From a virus, in IMG/VR virus record IMGVR_UViG_3300025435_000592, positions 1 to 27,982 of that record: DNA of 27,982 nt; one strand, given 5' to 3'. Positions 1 through 6,932 of the stretch are shown piece by piece. The notes below the pieces were generated by a model. The model did no database searches, was not told where the DNA came from, and was given only the letters and a program-made list of their open reading frames with translations. Position numbers and translations under genes: made by a program. Each line of letters begins with the position of its first letter. The first letter of the stretch is position 1.

Positions 1-269
1 GCTTTTCGAGCGGCAGCTTCTGCTTCGGTTGCTAATGCTTCTGCGGCAGCTTGTGCCTTAGCTACATCAGCTCGGGCACGTGCGGCGGCAGCTTGTGCGG
101 CTTGACTAGCAGTTTGCGCGGCTTTAGCAGCTTTAACTTTAGCGGCTTGTAATGCTTGTTCAGCATGAGCAATATCTGCTTCTGCGTGTTCTGCTATTTG
201 TTTAGCATCAATAAATGCGGCTTTTAATTTTTCTGCGGCCGCTTTTTCAATTTTTGTAAACCATCCCAT
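1..269 (-). CDS. Ala-rich coiled-coil protein, 3' part outside window
   Basis: Only the first 89 codons are in the window; the gene runs off at position 1. The start is ATG (complement of 267-269), preceded by a GGAGAATAAC ribosome binding site. The protein begins MGWFTKIEKAAAEK and continues as an almost uninterrupted Ala/Lys/Glu/Gln-rich stretch, the composition of a long charged alpha helix or coiled coil. There is no signal peptide or membrane segment. It is last in the lysis cassette that starts with the GH19 endolysin, 10 nt after the preceding gene. It could be a virion-associated or scaffold-like protein, but this is a guess; the family is not recognised. Confidence 0.8.
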   Translation of the reverse strand, partial: MGWFTKIEKAAAEKLKAAFIDAKQIAEHAEADIAHAEQALQAAKVKAAKAAQTASQAAQAAAARARADVAKAQAAAEALATEAEAAARK

Positions 270-279
270 GTTATTCTCC

Positions 280-540
280 TTAATATACTGCGCCAATAAT
301 AGTTAATAATCCACTAATAACTGTGTTTAGTGTTTCTTTAAACTGTAACTGACTCATTTCTTGTACAACGGCTAATTGTCGTTGTGTATCTTTTAATAGC
401 TCTGCTAAATCTTGTGTACTAAACTGTCCAGCTTGTGCGGCTTGGGTAGCTTGTTGAATATTCTGTGCCGCTTGAGCAAACGCAGGATCTCCACAGTTAG
501 CTAAGTCCGATAATGCTTGATTGATTTGATCCATATTCAT
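280..540 (-). CDS. Small helical hypothetical protein in lysis cassette
   Basis: 86 residues. The first 60 are Gln/Ala-rich and helical, and the last 20 or so (VISGLLTIIGAVY) are hydrophobic, so the protein may be anchored in or inserted into the inner membrane by its C-terminus. The start ATG overlaps the stop of the upstream lipoprotein gene by 4 nt (ATGA), with GGGAG about 9 nt upstream, which indicates translational coupling. Its position downstream of the endolysin, a membrane protein and two lipoproteins makes a lysis accessory role (holin or antiholin-like) possible. No motif proves this and the family is not recognised. Confidence 0.8.
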   Translation of the reverse strand: MNMDQINQALSDLANCGDPAFAQAAQNIQQATQAAQAGQFSTQDLAELLKDTQRQLAVVQEMSQLQFKETLNTVISGLLTIIGAVY

Positions 541-938
541 CGAGGTCTACTCCCTATAACGTGTTGAATTATTTCTGCTGTATTCTCAACATTAGACATT
601 TTGAGTTTACAGAATAACGGCGACACTGGTGTGCTTTCTGTGTATCTAGTTGCTAACCCTTGTGCTATTTCGTTTAATGACTTTGCGGCTTTATAGCCGT
701 TGTCATTGTGTGGTAATTCTTGACTATACTTTTCATACAATTCTGTTTTATATGCTAATGCTGTAGCATTGGATTGCGCTAGTAAAGGATTACTACATTG
801 ATTTTTATACATACTAGCATCTACACGAATTTCTGTAATTTGATGATATTCAATGTTATCAAACTTAGTCATTAACACAGCATCTACTACTGTACAACTA
901 ACTAATACAGGTAATAATAGTGCTATAAGGCGTTTCAT
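537..938 (-). CDS. Small lipoprotein next to spanin-like gene
   Basis: 133 residues. The N-terminus is a lipoprotein signal: Lys-Arg, a hydrophobic core, and the lipobox LVSC with Cys15 as the expected lipidation site. The mature part carries two more cysteines (in NQCSN and LFCKL), possibly a disulfide, and ends IGSRPR. It overlaps both neighbours by 4 nt within the lysis operon. Small lipoproteins of this type sit next to spanin genes in aquatic phages (recalled, not searched). Export and lipidation are well supported by the sequence; the exact role is not known. A second outer-membrane lysis factor or a superinfection-exclusion lipoprotein are both possible. Confidence 0.85.
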   Translation of the reverse strand: MKRLIALLLPVLVSCTVVDAVLMTKFDNIEYHQITEIRVDASMYKNQCSNPLLAQSNATALAYKTELYEKYSQELPHNDNGYKAAKSLNEIAQGLATRYTESTPVSPLFCKLKMSNVENTAEIIQHVIGSRPR

Positions 939-1207
939 TTAGATTCACCGTAAATGTTTTTGTTTGTGTTATACCATTGTATCCAAGTTTCAACTCGTTC
1001 CTTTAACAAATAGTATTGAGCAAAATTATCATTTGCGTTTTCAATCATATCTGTTAGTGTGCGCTTGTCTTCTGGCAATGGAGTTAAATCTGGTGGCGGT
1101 GCTAACATTTCATCACTAGCAGTAGGCCACTTTAATGTAACTGGAACAGTATTATTAGCACAACCGGCAATAGTAACCACAAATAATAGTATTAATAATT
1201 TTTTCAT
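935..1207 (-). CDS. Outer-membrane lipoprotein, probable o-spanin (Rz1-like)
   Basis: 90 residues. MKKLL, a hydrophobic stretch and the lipobox IAGC (Cys16) mark a lipoprotein. The mature protein has a short Pro-rich segment (LAPPPDLTPLP), followed by a helical Trp/Tyr-rich tail (YYLLKERVETWIQWYN). A Pro-rich mature domain directly after a lipidated Cys is usual for outer-membrane spanins, which join an inner-membrane partner to fuse the two membranes in the last step of lysis. The gene is translationally coupled (4-nt overlap) to a membrane and coiled-coil protein just upstream, the natural partner candidate. Assignment rests on architecture and position, not on sequence identity. Confidence 0.75.
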   Translation of the reverse strand: MKKLLILLFVVTIAGCANNTVPVTLKWPTASDEMLAPPPDLTPLPEDKRTLTDMIENANDNFAQYYLLKERVETWIQWYNTNKNIYGESK

Positions 1208-1683
1208 TTTGTTGGCCCTACGGTAACAAATCCATTAGTAGCTTGATTTTTAACAGCGCGATTATAAGTATCAAAAGCTATATCATTTATAGTACATTCT
1301 TTGTTTATTACTACACGATTTTGTTCAGCTTGTTGTTTAACTCCATAAGTATGACCTTTAATTAAATTTTCATTAGCTTTAAGAGCTTGAGTAAGTTGTG
1401 CGTTGGCAGCATCACTTTTTTGTTCTAGTAATTGCATTTGCTGTTGTGCGTCTTTTAAATCTTGTTGATATATAGCTACTACACCAGAGCCACCATACAT
1501 AAAAATACTAACCAACATTACTATACCACTAACTGGTTTAAGGAATATAGCATAAGGTTTACATTCAGGAATATGTGTTAATATTCCAGATAAAAAATAA
1601 ATTGCGGCGGCACCACCTGCGGCAGCTGGCCATACCCAGACTGGTATGTTACCTAACAAGTAGTGGACAGCAAAAGCATACAT
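1204..1683 (-). CDS. Membrane protein with coiled coil, holin or i-spanin candidate
   Basis: 159 residues. Two hydrophobic segments are clear: about 13-35 (WVWPAAAGGAAAIYFLSGIL) and about 45-68 (ending MYGGSGVVAIY). They are followed by a Gln/Ala/Lys-rich coiled coil at about 72-120 and a polar C-terminal tail with one Cys. The gene follows the endolysin with a TAATG stop/start overlap and is coupled to the lipoprotein downstream. Membrane anchor plus coiled coil suits an inner-membrane spanin; two membrane spans suit a holin. The sequence does not decide between them, and one protein could serve both functions. Confidence 0.8.
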   Translation of the reverse strand: MYAFAVHYLLGNIPVWVWPAAAGGAAAIYFLSGILTHIPECKPYAIFLKPVSGIVMLVSIFMYGGSGVVAIYQQDLKDAQQQMQLLEQKSDAANAQLTQALKANENLIKGHTYGVKQQAEQNRVVINKECTINDIAFDTYNRAVKNQATNGFVTVGPTK

Positions 1684-2294
1684 TATGAACTCAATATCTG
1701 ATAAGCACGACTACAATGTTGTTCGCGTTCAGGAAGACCTAATTCGCCGCCATTGATTTTAATACTTAACTCACGAATATTGCCAGCATCGGCATATTGA
1801 TTAAGATTATTATTTTCCCAGAACCAGCAAGCTGATTGAATAGCGCCTTCGAATGTAGTAAGGAACGCAGGAACATCGTCGATATTCATTTGTAGACTGT
1901 CAGCAAATGCTTGATAGTTACTACGACCAGTAACTTGAATCAAACCGCGGCCACAAAACTTCCAACCATCGCCTGATGCTTCGTCGCCATTGCCCATACG
2001 ACCAGCATAAGCACGATTAGCAATCTTTTCTGGATTGTGTGCGTATTGGTCAGCAATGTCTGGTGTAAAGTGACTAGGCCAAACACGACATAAGCTAGCC
2101 GCCTGATAATTTAAATTTTCATGTAATGCTGTATAGCCAGCAGACTCAACATAAGTTTCACCTAAAAAGGCAGCTACCCGATTGATTGTTGTGATATCGT
2201 AATCAGGAAGAATTTTGTTTAATGCGTTACACCAGTGTTCAACATATTCGTTGCCTGGTAATATTTGTGCTAATTGATCTTGTCTTATTTCCAT
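1683..2294 (-). CDS. GH19 chitinase-like endolysin
   Basis: 203 residues. This is a glycoside hydrolase family 19 lysozyme-like domain, which in phages cleaves peptidoglycan glycan strands. Family hallmarks are visible: AAFLGETYVES with the probable catalytic Glu50, LHENLNY with the second acidic residue Glu59, YAGRMGNGDEASGDGW, and GRGLIQVTGRSNY. There is no signal peptide, so release through a holin is expected. It heads the lysis operon. A CTAAATA late-type promoter lies about 25 nt upstream, and GGAG is the ribosome binding site. Length and motifs indicate a complete enzyme. Confidence 0.95.
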   Translation of the reverse strand: MEIRQDQLAQILPGNEYVEHWCNALNKILPDYDITTINRVAAFLGETYVESAGYTALHENLNYQAASLCRVWPSHFTPDIADQYAHNPEKIANRAYAGRMGNGDEASGDGWKFCGRGLIQVTGRSNYQAFADSLQMNIDDVPAFLTTFEGAIQSACWFWENNNLNQYADAGNIRELSIKINGGELGLPEREQHCSRAYQILSS

Positions 2295-2317
2295 AGTAGA
2301 TGTGCTCCGTGTCTACT
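2295..2317 (-). promoter_or_regulatory. Hairpin around the endolysin ribosome binding site
   Basis: On the minus strand AGTAGA (2317-2312) pairs perfectly with TCTACT (2300-2295), directly before the ATG. The 11-nt loop holds the GGAG Shine-Dalgarno sequence. The structure could modulate timing of endolysin translation. It may be chance, since the stem is only 6 bp and AT-rich. Confidence 0.45.
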
Positions 2318-2319
2318 AA

Positions 2320-2326
2320 TATTTAG
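2320..2326 (-). promoter_or_regulatory. CTAAATA late-type promoter for endolysin operon
   Basis: The minus strand reads CTAAATATTAG, 25 nt before the endolysin start codon. The same element recurs before fibre genes at 13955, 21787 and elsewhere at similar distance. T4 late promoters consist of a lone -10 element, TATAAATA, read by gp55; this is its likely counterpart. It is called from recurrence and position only. Confidence 0.6.
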
Positions 2327-2332
2327 TTAGAT

Positions 2333-2740
2333 TTAAGGTAAAATGTTGCTGGCTATTATACTAGCCCAACGCTCAGCATCTTGTTCTGTTACACGATAAT
2401 CGTATGTTTTAGGGGGATTAAATAAGGCATTAGTATCAGCAAATCTGCCCTCTTTAATAGTATCTACCCATATTGTAATCTCTGGGGCAAATATCTCACG
2501 CATTTCTAGTAATGGGCATACGAAATCAGCAATAGCATATTCTGATTCACTTGCGTCACATAGTTCACGCATACGACGACTTTGACGAATTCTTCCTTCT
2601 TCGCTAAAGTCCCAATCGTTAAATTGTGCTCTAATTTCGTCAGCATTAAAATGCTGTGCGTTAATTTTTTCTACTAAGGATTTTGCTAAGGTAGTTTTTC
2701 CTGAGCCAGGAAGGCCCAGGATTAAAATACGATGTGCCAT
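2333..2740 (-). CDS. P-loop kinase, adenylylsulfate-kinase-like
   Basis: 135 residues. The Walker A motif GLPGSGKT is at 9-16, followed by NADEIRAQFNDWDFSEEGRIRQ, the pattern of adenylylsulfate kinase-like proteins (GD/DxxR, then FS..GR). The IWVDT strand follows later. The protein is shorter than bacterial CysC (about 200 residues), so the substrate is uncertain; small-molecule or polynucleotide phosphorylation are both possible. It sits between the lysis operon and a conserved gene pair, with 38 nt before the endolysin start. The start ATG lacks a strong ribosome binding site, and the end of the -1-frame reading frame upstream lies 5 nt before it. Confidence 0.85.
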   Translation of the reverse strand: MAHRILILGLPGSGKTTLAKSLVEKINAQHFNADEIRAQFNDWDFSEEGRIRQSRRMRELCDASESEYAIADFVCPLLEMREIFAPEITIWVDTIKEGRFADTNALFNPPKTYDYRVTEQDAERWASIIASNILP

Positions 2741-2745
2741 TATTA

Positions 2746-2952
2746 TTATAATCTTTCAATAGTTACATAACTACCGTACGGCGTTGTGTTTGTGGTAAGC
2801 ATCCAGGTCAAGCGATACATTGCACCTGCGACTTGGTCTATAATATTCCATATGTAAGTTATGTTGGAACGACTTGCTTGCCCGCCGCTAGTAATTAATG
2901 TTTGAAAACTTGTTGTAGGATCCCCGCGGCGGCTTGTAGAGCTTTGATAGAT
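2746..2952 (-). other. Open -1 reading frame extending the 2895-3470 gene
   Basis: From a TGA at 2955-2953 to a TAA at 2748-2746 a 68-codon frame is open on the minus strand, overlapping the last 58 nt of the upstream gene in its -1 frame. It has no ATG, GTG or TTG near its beginning; its first ATG is well inside. The translation is protein-like (for example SNITYIWNIIDQVAGAMYRL and later TTPYGSYVTIERL). Slippage of one base at GCG GGG (2927-2922) would join it to the upstream protein as ...LQAAAG-DPTTSFQTL.... Either a programmed -1 frameshift or an inactivating indel could explain it. The 2741-2894 stretch otherwise has no gene. Confidence 0.5.
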
Positions 2953-3470
2953 TCATCTTGCTCGTAATATGCTTTTGTAGGCAACCCAGCTGCCACACGC
3001 ATTTCATTTAATTCTTCATCGTGAGTTTCACGATATGCTTTTGGCGATAGTGGAACTATGCGCTCAAATTCTTCTTGAGTGTAAGGATATTCCTTACCTT
3101 CATAAACCATTGTCCAATCTTTTGGCTCAAATTCTGTTAGTGTAGACAAATCATCTAATAACTGTTGTACATGGGAACCTGCTGTACTGCGTCTACGAAT
3201 TTCAACATATACTAAGTAACGATTTGGTTTAATTTCGCCCGGGCTACGGTCAGCATCAATAATAAAATCATAACCCTTTTCAAACCAATTCATTAAATCT
3301 TTAGCGGCATTAGGGTCGCGAACAAAGAAAGAGATAACAATAATATCATCATCTTCGCTCATTTTGCTAGTAAACTCGTCAATATGAATAACTGGCTTTA
3401 ATAAGCCTTCCATGTCTTTATATTCTAAAGTTTCAAATATAAAATTAGAGTTGAGGTTCTTGTTGTCCAT
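2895..3470 (-). CDS. Conserved hypothetical phage protein, acidic
   Basis: 191 residues, soluble, acidic, with no signal peptide or membrane segment. The centre reads as an alpha/beta fold (DDIIVISFFVRD, KPNRYLVYVEIRRR) followed by a Tyr/Glu-rich region and a C-terminal helix (DESIKALQAAAGIL). Its start lies 26 nt inside the preceding gene, so the two are probably made together. The type resembles conserved proteins of marine T4-like phages of unknown role (recalled, unverified). An open -1 frame continues 147 nt beyond its stop, so a longer form may exist. Confidence 0.85.
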   Translation of the reverse strand: MDNKNLNSNFIFETLEYKDMEGLLKPVIHIDEFTSKMSEDDDIIVISFFVRDPNAAKDLMNWFEKGYDFIIDADRSPGEIKPNRYLVYVEIRRRSTAGSHVQQLLDDLSTLTEFEPKDWTMVYEGKEYPYTQEEFERIVPLSPKAYRETHDEELNEMRVAAGLPTKAYYEQDESIKALQAAAGILQQVFKH

Positions 3471-4017
3471 TGTCTGTATAATTAGGTTGGGTTTGTTCTT
3501 TATCTAAATCTTTACTGTAAGCATTATCCAAATCTTCCAAGTCAATTTCTTCCTCTTCTAATTGGATGCTTCCAGTACGGATATCACTCATTAAATTCTT
3601 AGGCATAGTAATTTCTACTAGCCAAATCTTTTTCTCGATAATTCTAGCAATTTTAGTGCCAGGACGATAATCGGATGGATCCTCAATTTTAAGAGGAATC
3701 TTCATGTTAGTTTTTTTAAATTTTACTTCACAATCAAAAGGAAGTAATCTGCGAGCCCCGCGTGGGTCTGGCATTAAATTCTCAGGCCACATAAAAATAC
3801 AAGAAACTTTGTATTTGGAAATAGTAGGGCCTTGTACTAATTCACCAATTCCCCAGTTCTTAAATGCGTATAAATCCAAAGAATCCAACACACGCTCGTA
3901 GTCAAGTAAAGTTAATAAACTACCTTCACTAAGGTAGATATCTTTAATGTTGGCGGCGACCTGCCAATAATCTTGATGGTCTTTGAATATATCCGAATCG
4001 AAAGGTTTATTTGCCAT
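3445..4017 (-). CDS. Conserved hypothetical phage protein
   Basis: 190 residues, soluble. The middle (SKYKVSCIFMWPENLMPDPRGARRLLPFD, here described only) has a distinctive Met/Pro/Arg-rich patch, followed by KIEDPSDYRPGTK and IWLVEITMPKNLM. The C-terminal 40 residues are highly acidic and look disordered. It is probably a virion or assembly protein because of the late-type promoter directly upstream, but there is no motif to name it. No Shine-Dalgarno sequence precedes the ATG; the CTAAATA element ends 7 nt before it, so the mRNA may be leaderless. Confidence 0.85.
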   Translation of the reverse strand: MANKPFDSDIFKDHQDYWQVAANIKDIYLSEGSLLTLLDYERVLDSLDLYAFKNWGIGELVQGPTISKYKVSCIFMWPENLMPDPRGARRLLPFDCEVKFKKTNMKIPLKIEDPSDYRPGTKIARIIEKKIWLVEITMPKNLMSDIRTGSIQLEEEEIDLEDLDNAYSKDLDKEQTQPNYTDNGQQEPQL

Positions 4018-4024
4018 AGTAATG

Positions 4025-4031
4025 TATTTAG
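4025..4031 (-). promoter_or_regulatory. CTAAATA late-type promoter, close to start codon
   Basis: The minus strand reads AACTAAATACATTACTATG: the element is separated from the ATG at 4017 by 7 nt, and no ribosome binding site fits between them. If transcription starts 6-8 nt after this box, as at T4 late promoters, the mRNA begins at or next to the ATG. Confidence 0.55.
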
Positions 4032-4041
4032 TTAAATGGAA

Positions 4042-4206
4042 AGGTTAAGGTTATTTTGAAATTTAAGCGCAGAACAGCACTTTGGACTATTACTTATGCT
4101 TGAAATATAAGATATTAACACCCATAGAATATAAAAATCATGGGTCGTAAATACTCTTGACAGCAAGGTGCTGTCGGAAGTAACTCAACTACAAACGGAG
4201 TCTAAA
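4042..4206 (+). promoter_or_regulatory. phoH leader with two hairpins
   Basis: The divergent gap before phoH has no gene. ACCCAT and ATGGGT (about 4120-4145) can pair over a 14-nt AT-rich loop. GACAGCA-AGG-TGCTGTC (4159-4175) is a perfect 7-bp stem with a 3-nt loop. No convincing sigma70 pair was found; ATATAAAAAT near 4129-4138 is a weak late-like -10 candidate. The hairpin lies 31 nt before the TTG start and has no U tract, so it looks like a leader or mRNA-stabilising element rather than a terminator. Confidence 0.5.
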
Positions 4207-4941
4207 TTGAGTAGACAAAGAGCAGCAAAATCTCAAAAACGTCAAATGACACATCAAGAAAATACGATAAGGTTCGATCAGGCAAAACCAGTAAAACAGC
4301 GCCCAATTGATATAGTTCCTAGAACTAGAAATCAAGAGCGTTTAGTGCTGGCTTTACAAAGTGACGAGCAACATATCGTTGTAACAGCAGGCCCTGCGGG
4401 CACAGGCAAGACATATCTTGCCGTCCTGGCGGCAATAAAAGCCTTTAGAGAAGGAGAAGTAGATCGCATAGTACTAACTAGACCAGCAGTTTCTGTTGAA
4501 AACGAAAATCACGGATTTTTACCGGGTGACTTAAATCAAAAAATGGACCCGTGGATTAAACCAATTACAGACATACTGAGAGAGTATTATCGTCCGCAAG
4601 ACATTGCAGCGATGATCGAAGATCAGAAAATTGAAATTGCTCCGTTGTCGTTTATGAGAGGCCGGACGCTGAAAAACGCATATATTATTGCAGATGAAAT
4701 GCAAAATAGTTCCGCGGCACAGGTCAAGATGCTTTTGACTCGTATTGGGGAAGGTAGTAAGATAGTCATAACCGGGGATGTCGAGCAGACAGACCTCAAA
4801 AAAGGCAGTAACGGCCTCGTAGATTTATGCGAAAGATTACAGAAAGGAGGTGTTAAAGGAATAGCAGTTTGCCAGTTAGATGAGCGTGATGTACAGCGTC
4901 ATCACATTATCGGCAAAATATTGCAACTTTACAAAGATTAA
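4207..4941 (+). CDS. phoH: PhoH-like P-loop ATPase
   Basis: 244 residues from the chosen TTG start at 4207, which has GGAG 8 nt upstream; a GTG at 4168 would add 13 residues but lies in a hairpin. Walker A is GPAGTGKT at 62-69 and Walker B is AYIIADEMQN with Asp163-Glu164, followed by ITGDVEQTDL typical of PhoH. Phage PhoH proteins are common in marine T4-like genomes; their function in infection is unsettled, with RNA metabolism or phosphate-stress response proposed. It is the only clear plus-strand gene here, divergent from 3445-4017 and ending tail-to-tail with the HNH remnant (stop codons overlap by 2 nt). Confidence 0.95.
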   Translation: MSRQRAAKSQKRQMTHQENTIRFDQAKPVKQRPIDIVPRTRNQERLVLALQSDEQHIVVTAGPAGTGKTYLAVLAAIKAFREGEVDRIVLTRPAVSVENENHGFLPGDLNQKMDPWIKPITDILREYYRPQDIAAMIEDQKIEIAPLSFMRGRTLKNAYIIADEMQNSSAAQVKMLLTRIGEGSKIVITGDVEQTDLKKGSNGLVDLCERLQKGGVKGIAVCQLDERDVQRHHIIGKILQLYKD

Positions 4942-5262
4942 TAGCAAACACTATTAATCAATTCATCTCGTGTTATTGAACATTCTCTGCCGTTAGATCT
5001 GTTATTAGCGGCAGGGATTAGTTCAAGATTCTCTCGTGACGCTATAATTGCTGGATGTACATTTTGATGGAATCCTGCATATACAGAAAACTTATGATCC
5101 CATTCGTGCCCAGGTGTTGCTGTTAACTTATAATGTCTTATAACAACATAGGTTAAACTTCTCACTAATTTTTGGTATGCAATAAACTTTGGGTTAATTT
5201 GAACTTTTTCTCGATCCTCTACATTGTTTATTTTAAGAAATCGATTTATTACTTTCTAACAT
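4938..5262 (-). pseudogene. HNH endonuclease remnant, frameshifted near its start
   Basis: The C-terminal half carries an HNH-type core: HEWDHKFSVYAGF, then NVHPAIIASRENLELIPAANNRS. The frame is open upstream of the apparent GTG start (5165) through family-like sequence (QINPKFIAYQKLVRSLTY) back to a TAG at 5256, with no normal start codon. An ATG at 5262 with a strong AAGGATGAAGG site opens a different frame that stops after 9 codons (MLESNKSIS). A single indel around 5235-5245 would join the two. I read it as a homing-type nuclease disabled by a frameshift; a short 75-residue GTG-started product (4938-5165) is the alternative. Confidence 0.6.
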
Positions 5263-5268
5263 AAACCT

Positions 5269-5535
5269 TCATCCTTCGACTCCGAAATGTTCTTCTATCC
5301 GCCTTTTAACTTCAAACAAAGCACCATTGTAATCTGTGTATAGTTCATTACTTGTCCAACTGCCGTCTACATTACGATTTACTAAATCATCGGTGATACC
5401 GACACATTCCCGCACAATCAACTCGGCGAACTTTTGTTCAAAAGAGTCAATATACCATTCTTGGTCAACAGCATATTCGTGAGCTTGCTTTTTAAGTTCG
5501 CCGAATCGCTGATTCATTTTAGGTCGCTCGGTCAT
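5269..5535 (-). CDS. Small phage protein, paralogue A of FAELIV family
   Basis: 88 residues with a signature shared with two genes in this operon: a central FAELIVRECVGITDDLVNR and a C-terminal RRIEEHFGVE. The middle (NELYTDYNGALFEVKRRI) is nearly identical to the protein at 7163-7405, showing recent duplication. Soluble, helical and acidic. It overlaps the upstream gene by 4 nt. This family is typical of aquatic phage small-gene clusters; the function is unknown. Confidence 0.85.
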   Translation of the reverse strand: MTERPKMNQRFGELKKQAHEYAVDQEWYIDSFEQKFAELIVRECVGITDDLVNRNVDGSWTSNELYTDYNGALFEVKRRIEEHFGVEG

Positions 5536-5819
5536 TGTTTCACTCCAAACTTTAGTCTAAACCATACAGCATCTGCTGGGTCTCTAAAATAAACCACGGT
5601 ATAATCTTCGGACCGGTCAGCCACAGGACTGCGGCGGTGCCGGGTCCTGCCCCAGCTCTTGTCGTGATATGCTTCTATTGTAACCGGGGTGATCAATCTA
5701 GCAAACCAACGGCGGCCTTTTTGAACTCCGGCCGGTCCAAAGTTCTCTTCACAAAATGCGTATGTATAATACCAGGCGGCTGAATTACCTGCTCGAATTC
5801 GTGTAGTTGCTGTGCCCAT
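5532..5819 (-). CDS. Hypothetical protein, Arg/Trp-rich
   Basis: 95 residues from ATG at 5819, chosen because it forms a TAATG overlap with the upstream stop, as elsewhere in this operon; an in-frame ATG at 5834 would add 5 residues. The protein is basic and aromatic, ending VVYFRDPADAVWFRLKFG. The FRDPxDAxxFxLxFG pattern recalls small phage proteins found in similar clusters, of unknown function. No membrane segment or metal site. Confidence 0.8.
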   Translation of the reverse strand: MGTATTRIRAGNSAAWYYTYAFCEENFGPAGVQKGRRWFARLITPVTIEAYHDKSWGRTRHRRSPVADRSEDYTVVYFRDPADAVWFRLKFGVKQ

Positions 5820-6184
5820 TATTCTACCCACCATTCAATTTTAGGATTTGTTTTTTCATACTGTTCAACCAATTGGTCCATAGTCCACAAGTCATCAGTT
5901 TCAATAGTTTCTAACCATTTACCAAATTGAGCCCACGATGAATCTTTCATAGGATCAACACCAATTTCCGCACCCCACGGACCTAACCCTGTGCCACAAC
6001 AATCAATACGACCACATGAATAACTTTGTAGTATCTCATCATACTCAAATGATTCACCAGCTTTTCTGCCAGTGAGTTTGGAATCTTCTGTTAGTGTTCG
6101 GGTGACCCGTTTGGTCAATCCGCGATCTATATACCATTGCAAGTTAATAACACCCATCCAATTTGTAGAATATCTTACTGTCAT
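5819..6184 (-). CDS. Hypothetical protein with CGRIDCCG cysteine cluster
   Basis: 121 residues, soluble and acidic toward the C-terminus. A compact cysteine cluster (SCGRIDCCGTGLGPWG) in the middle could bind a metal, though three cysteines in eight residues is not a standard zinc-finger spacing. The rest has several Trp residues (WAQFGKWLETIETDDLW). The gene begins directly after the upstream stop (TAAATG) and overlaps the next by 1 nt. The family is not recognised. Confidence 0.8.
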   Translation of the reverse strand: MTVRYSTNWMGVINLQWYIDRGLTKRVTRTLTEDSKLTGRKAGESFEYDEILQSYSCGRIDCCGTGLGPWGAEIGVDPMKDSSWAQFGKWLETIETDDLWTMDQLVEQYEKTNPKIEWWVE

Positions 6185-6427
6185 TTATTTGTTCTCATCA
6201 ATAGGTGGATAATCAATATAATCTCCAAACTCCGAACTATACAATACTGCATCAGTTCCTAATATCTGCACTTCCAAATCGTGGTGTGTAATATCATAAT
6301 CAACAAAGGTAAAGTCCTCATTATACACACGGAAGAAATAGAAGGCACCACCATCCATATCAACGCCATGCATGATAAATCCTTTTACACCATTGGCAGG
6401 TTTAACACTTCTTATCTTCTCGTTCAT
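6185..6427 (-). CDS. Small acidic hypothetical protein
   Basis: 80 residues. Beta-rich, aromatic and acidic: GAFYFFRVYNEDFTFVDYDI, then HHDLEVQILGTDAVLY. The ATG overlaps the upstream paralogue gene by 4 nt. The N-terminal MNEKIRSV resembles the MNERIRQL start of its neighbour, but the remainder is unrelated. No function can be assigned. Confidence 0.8.
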   Translation of the reverse strand: MNEKIRSVKPANGVKGFIMHGVDMDGGAFYFFRVYNEDFTFVDYDITHHDLEVQILGTDAVLYSSEFGDYIDYPPIDENK

Positions 6428-6681
6428 TCTTCAACTCCAAAATGTTGTTTAATATTGTTTTGACATGATTTTGTTACCATATGTGCTCTAACAGGCAAAA
6501 TTCCAAACGATTCTAGATTATGATTTTCACAAGAATTAATACATTCCTTAACGATCAACTCAGCGAACTTCTCTAATTGTTCTTCTGGAGTATAGTTGTC
6601 TATCATTTCTCTGCCACTATCGTCCCATAAGGTAAATCCTATACCAGCATCAATGGCAAGTTGTCGAATCCGCTCGTTCAT
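6424..6681 (-). CDS. Small phage protein, paralogue B of FAELIV family
   Basis: 85 residues. It keeps the family ends, MNERIRQLAIDAG at the N-terminus, LEKFAELIVKECI in the centre and IKQHFGVEE at the C-terminus, but its middle (NSCENHNLESFGILPVRAHM) differs wholly from paralogues A and C. Coupled by 4-nt overlaps to both neighbours. The function is unknown; conserved flanks with a swapped middle suggest modular diversification. Confidence 0.85.
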   Translation of the reverse strand: MNERIRQLAIDAGIGFTLWDDSGREMIDNYTPEEQLEKFAELIVKECINSCENHNLESFGILPVRAHMVTKSCQNNIKQHFGVEE

Positions 6682-6932
6682 TTTACTGTTCCATTCAATT
6701 CAATAATACGATACAGTCTTGCACACTCTTGTTTCTGCTCATCCAACTCAACTGCCAATTGATCAGCTCGACCCATTTCGTGTGAATGTGCTTTGAACAG
6801 CAGGTCTCGTTCCTTTTGTAGCTGGCGTAGCTTTGCCTCAGCTTTTATTAAATATGCTTCAGCATTTCCATAGTAGGATTCTGCGCCGGCAAGCATGGTT
6901 TTTATTTCATCAGCCAATTCATTTGCGTTCAT
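6678..6932 (-). CDS. Small coiled-coil protein
   Basis: 84 residues from ATG at 6932, chosen for the TAATG overlap with the upstream stop; an ATG at 6938 would add Met-Val. Almost entirely helical with heptad-like spacing (AEAYLIKAEAKLRQLQKERD, later LAVELDEQKQECARL), so a dimeric coiled coil is likely. Many small phage accessory proteins look like this. No specific function. Confidence 0.8.
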   Translation of the reverse strand: MNANELADEIKTMLAGAESYYGNAEAYLIKAEAKLRQLQKERDLLFKAHSHEMGRADQLAVELDEQKQECARLYRIIELNGTVK

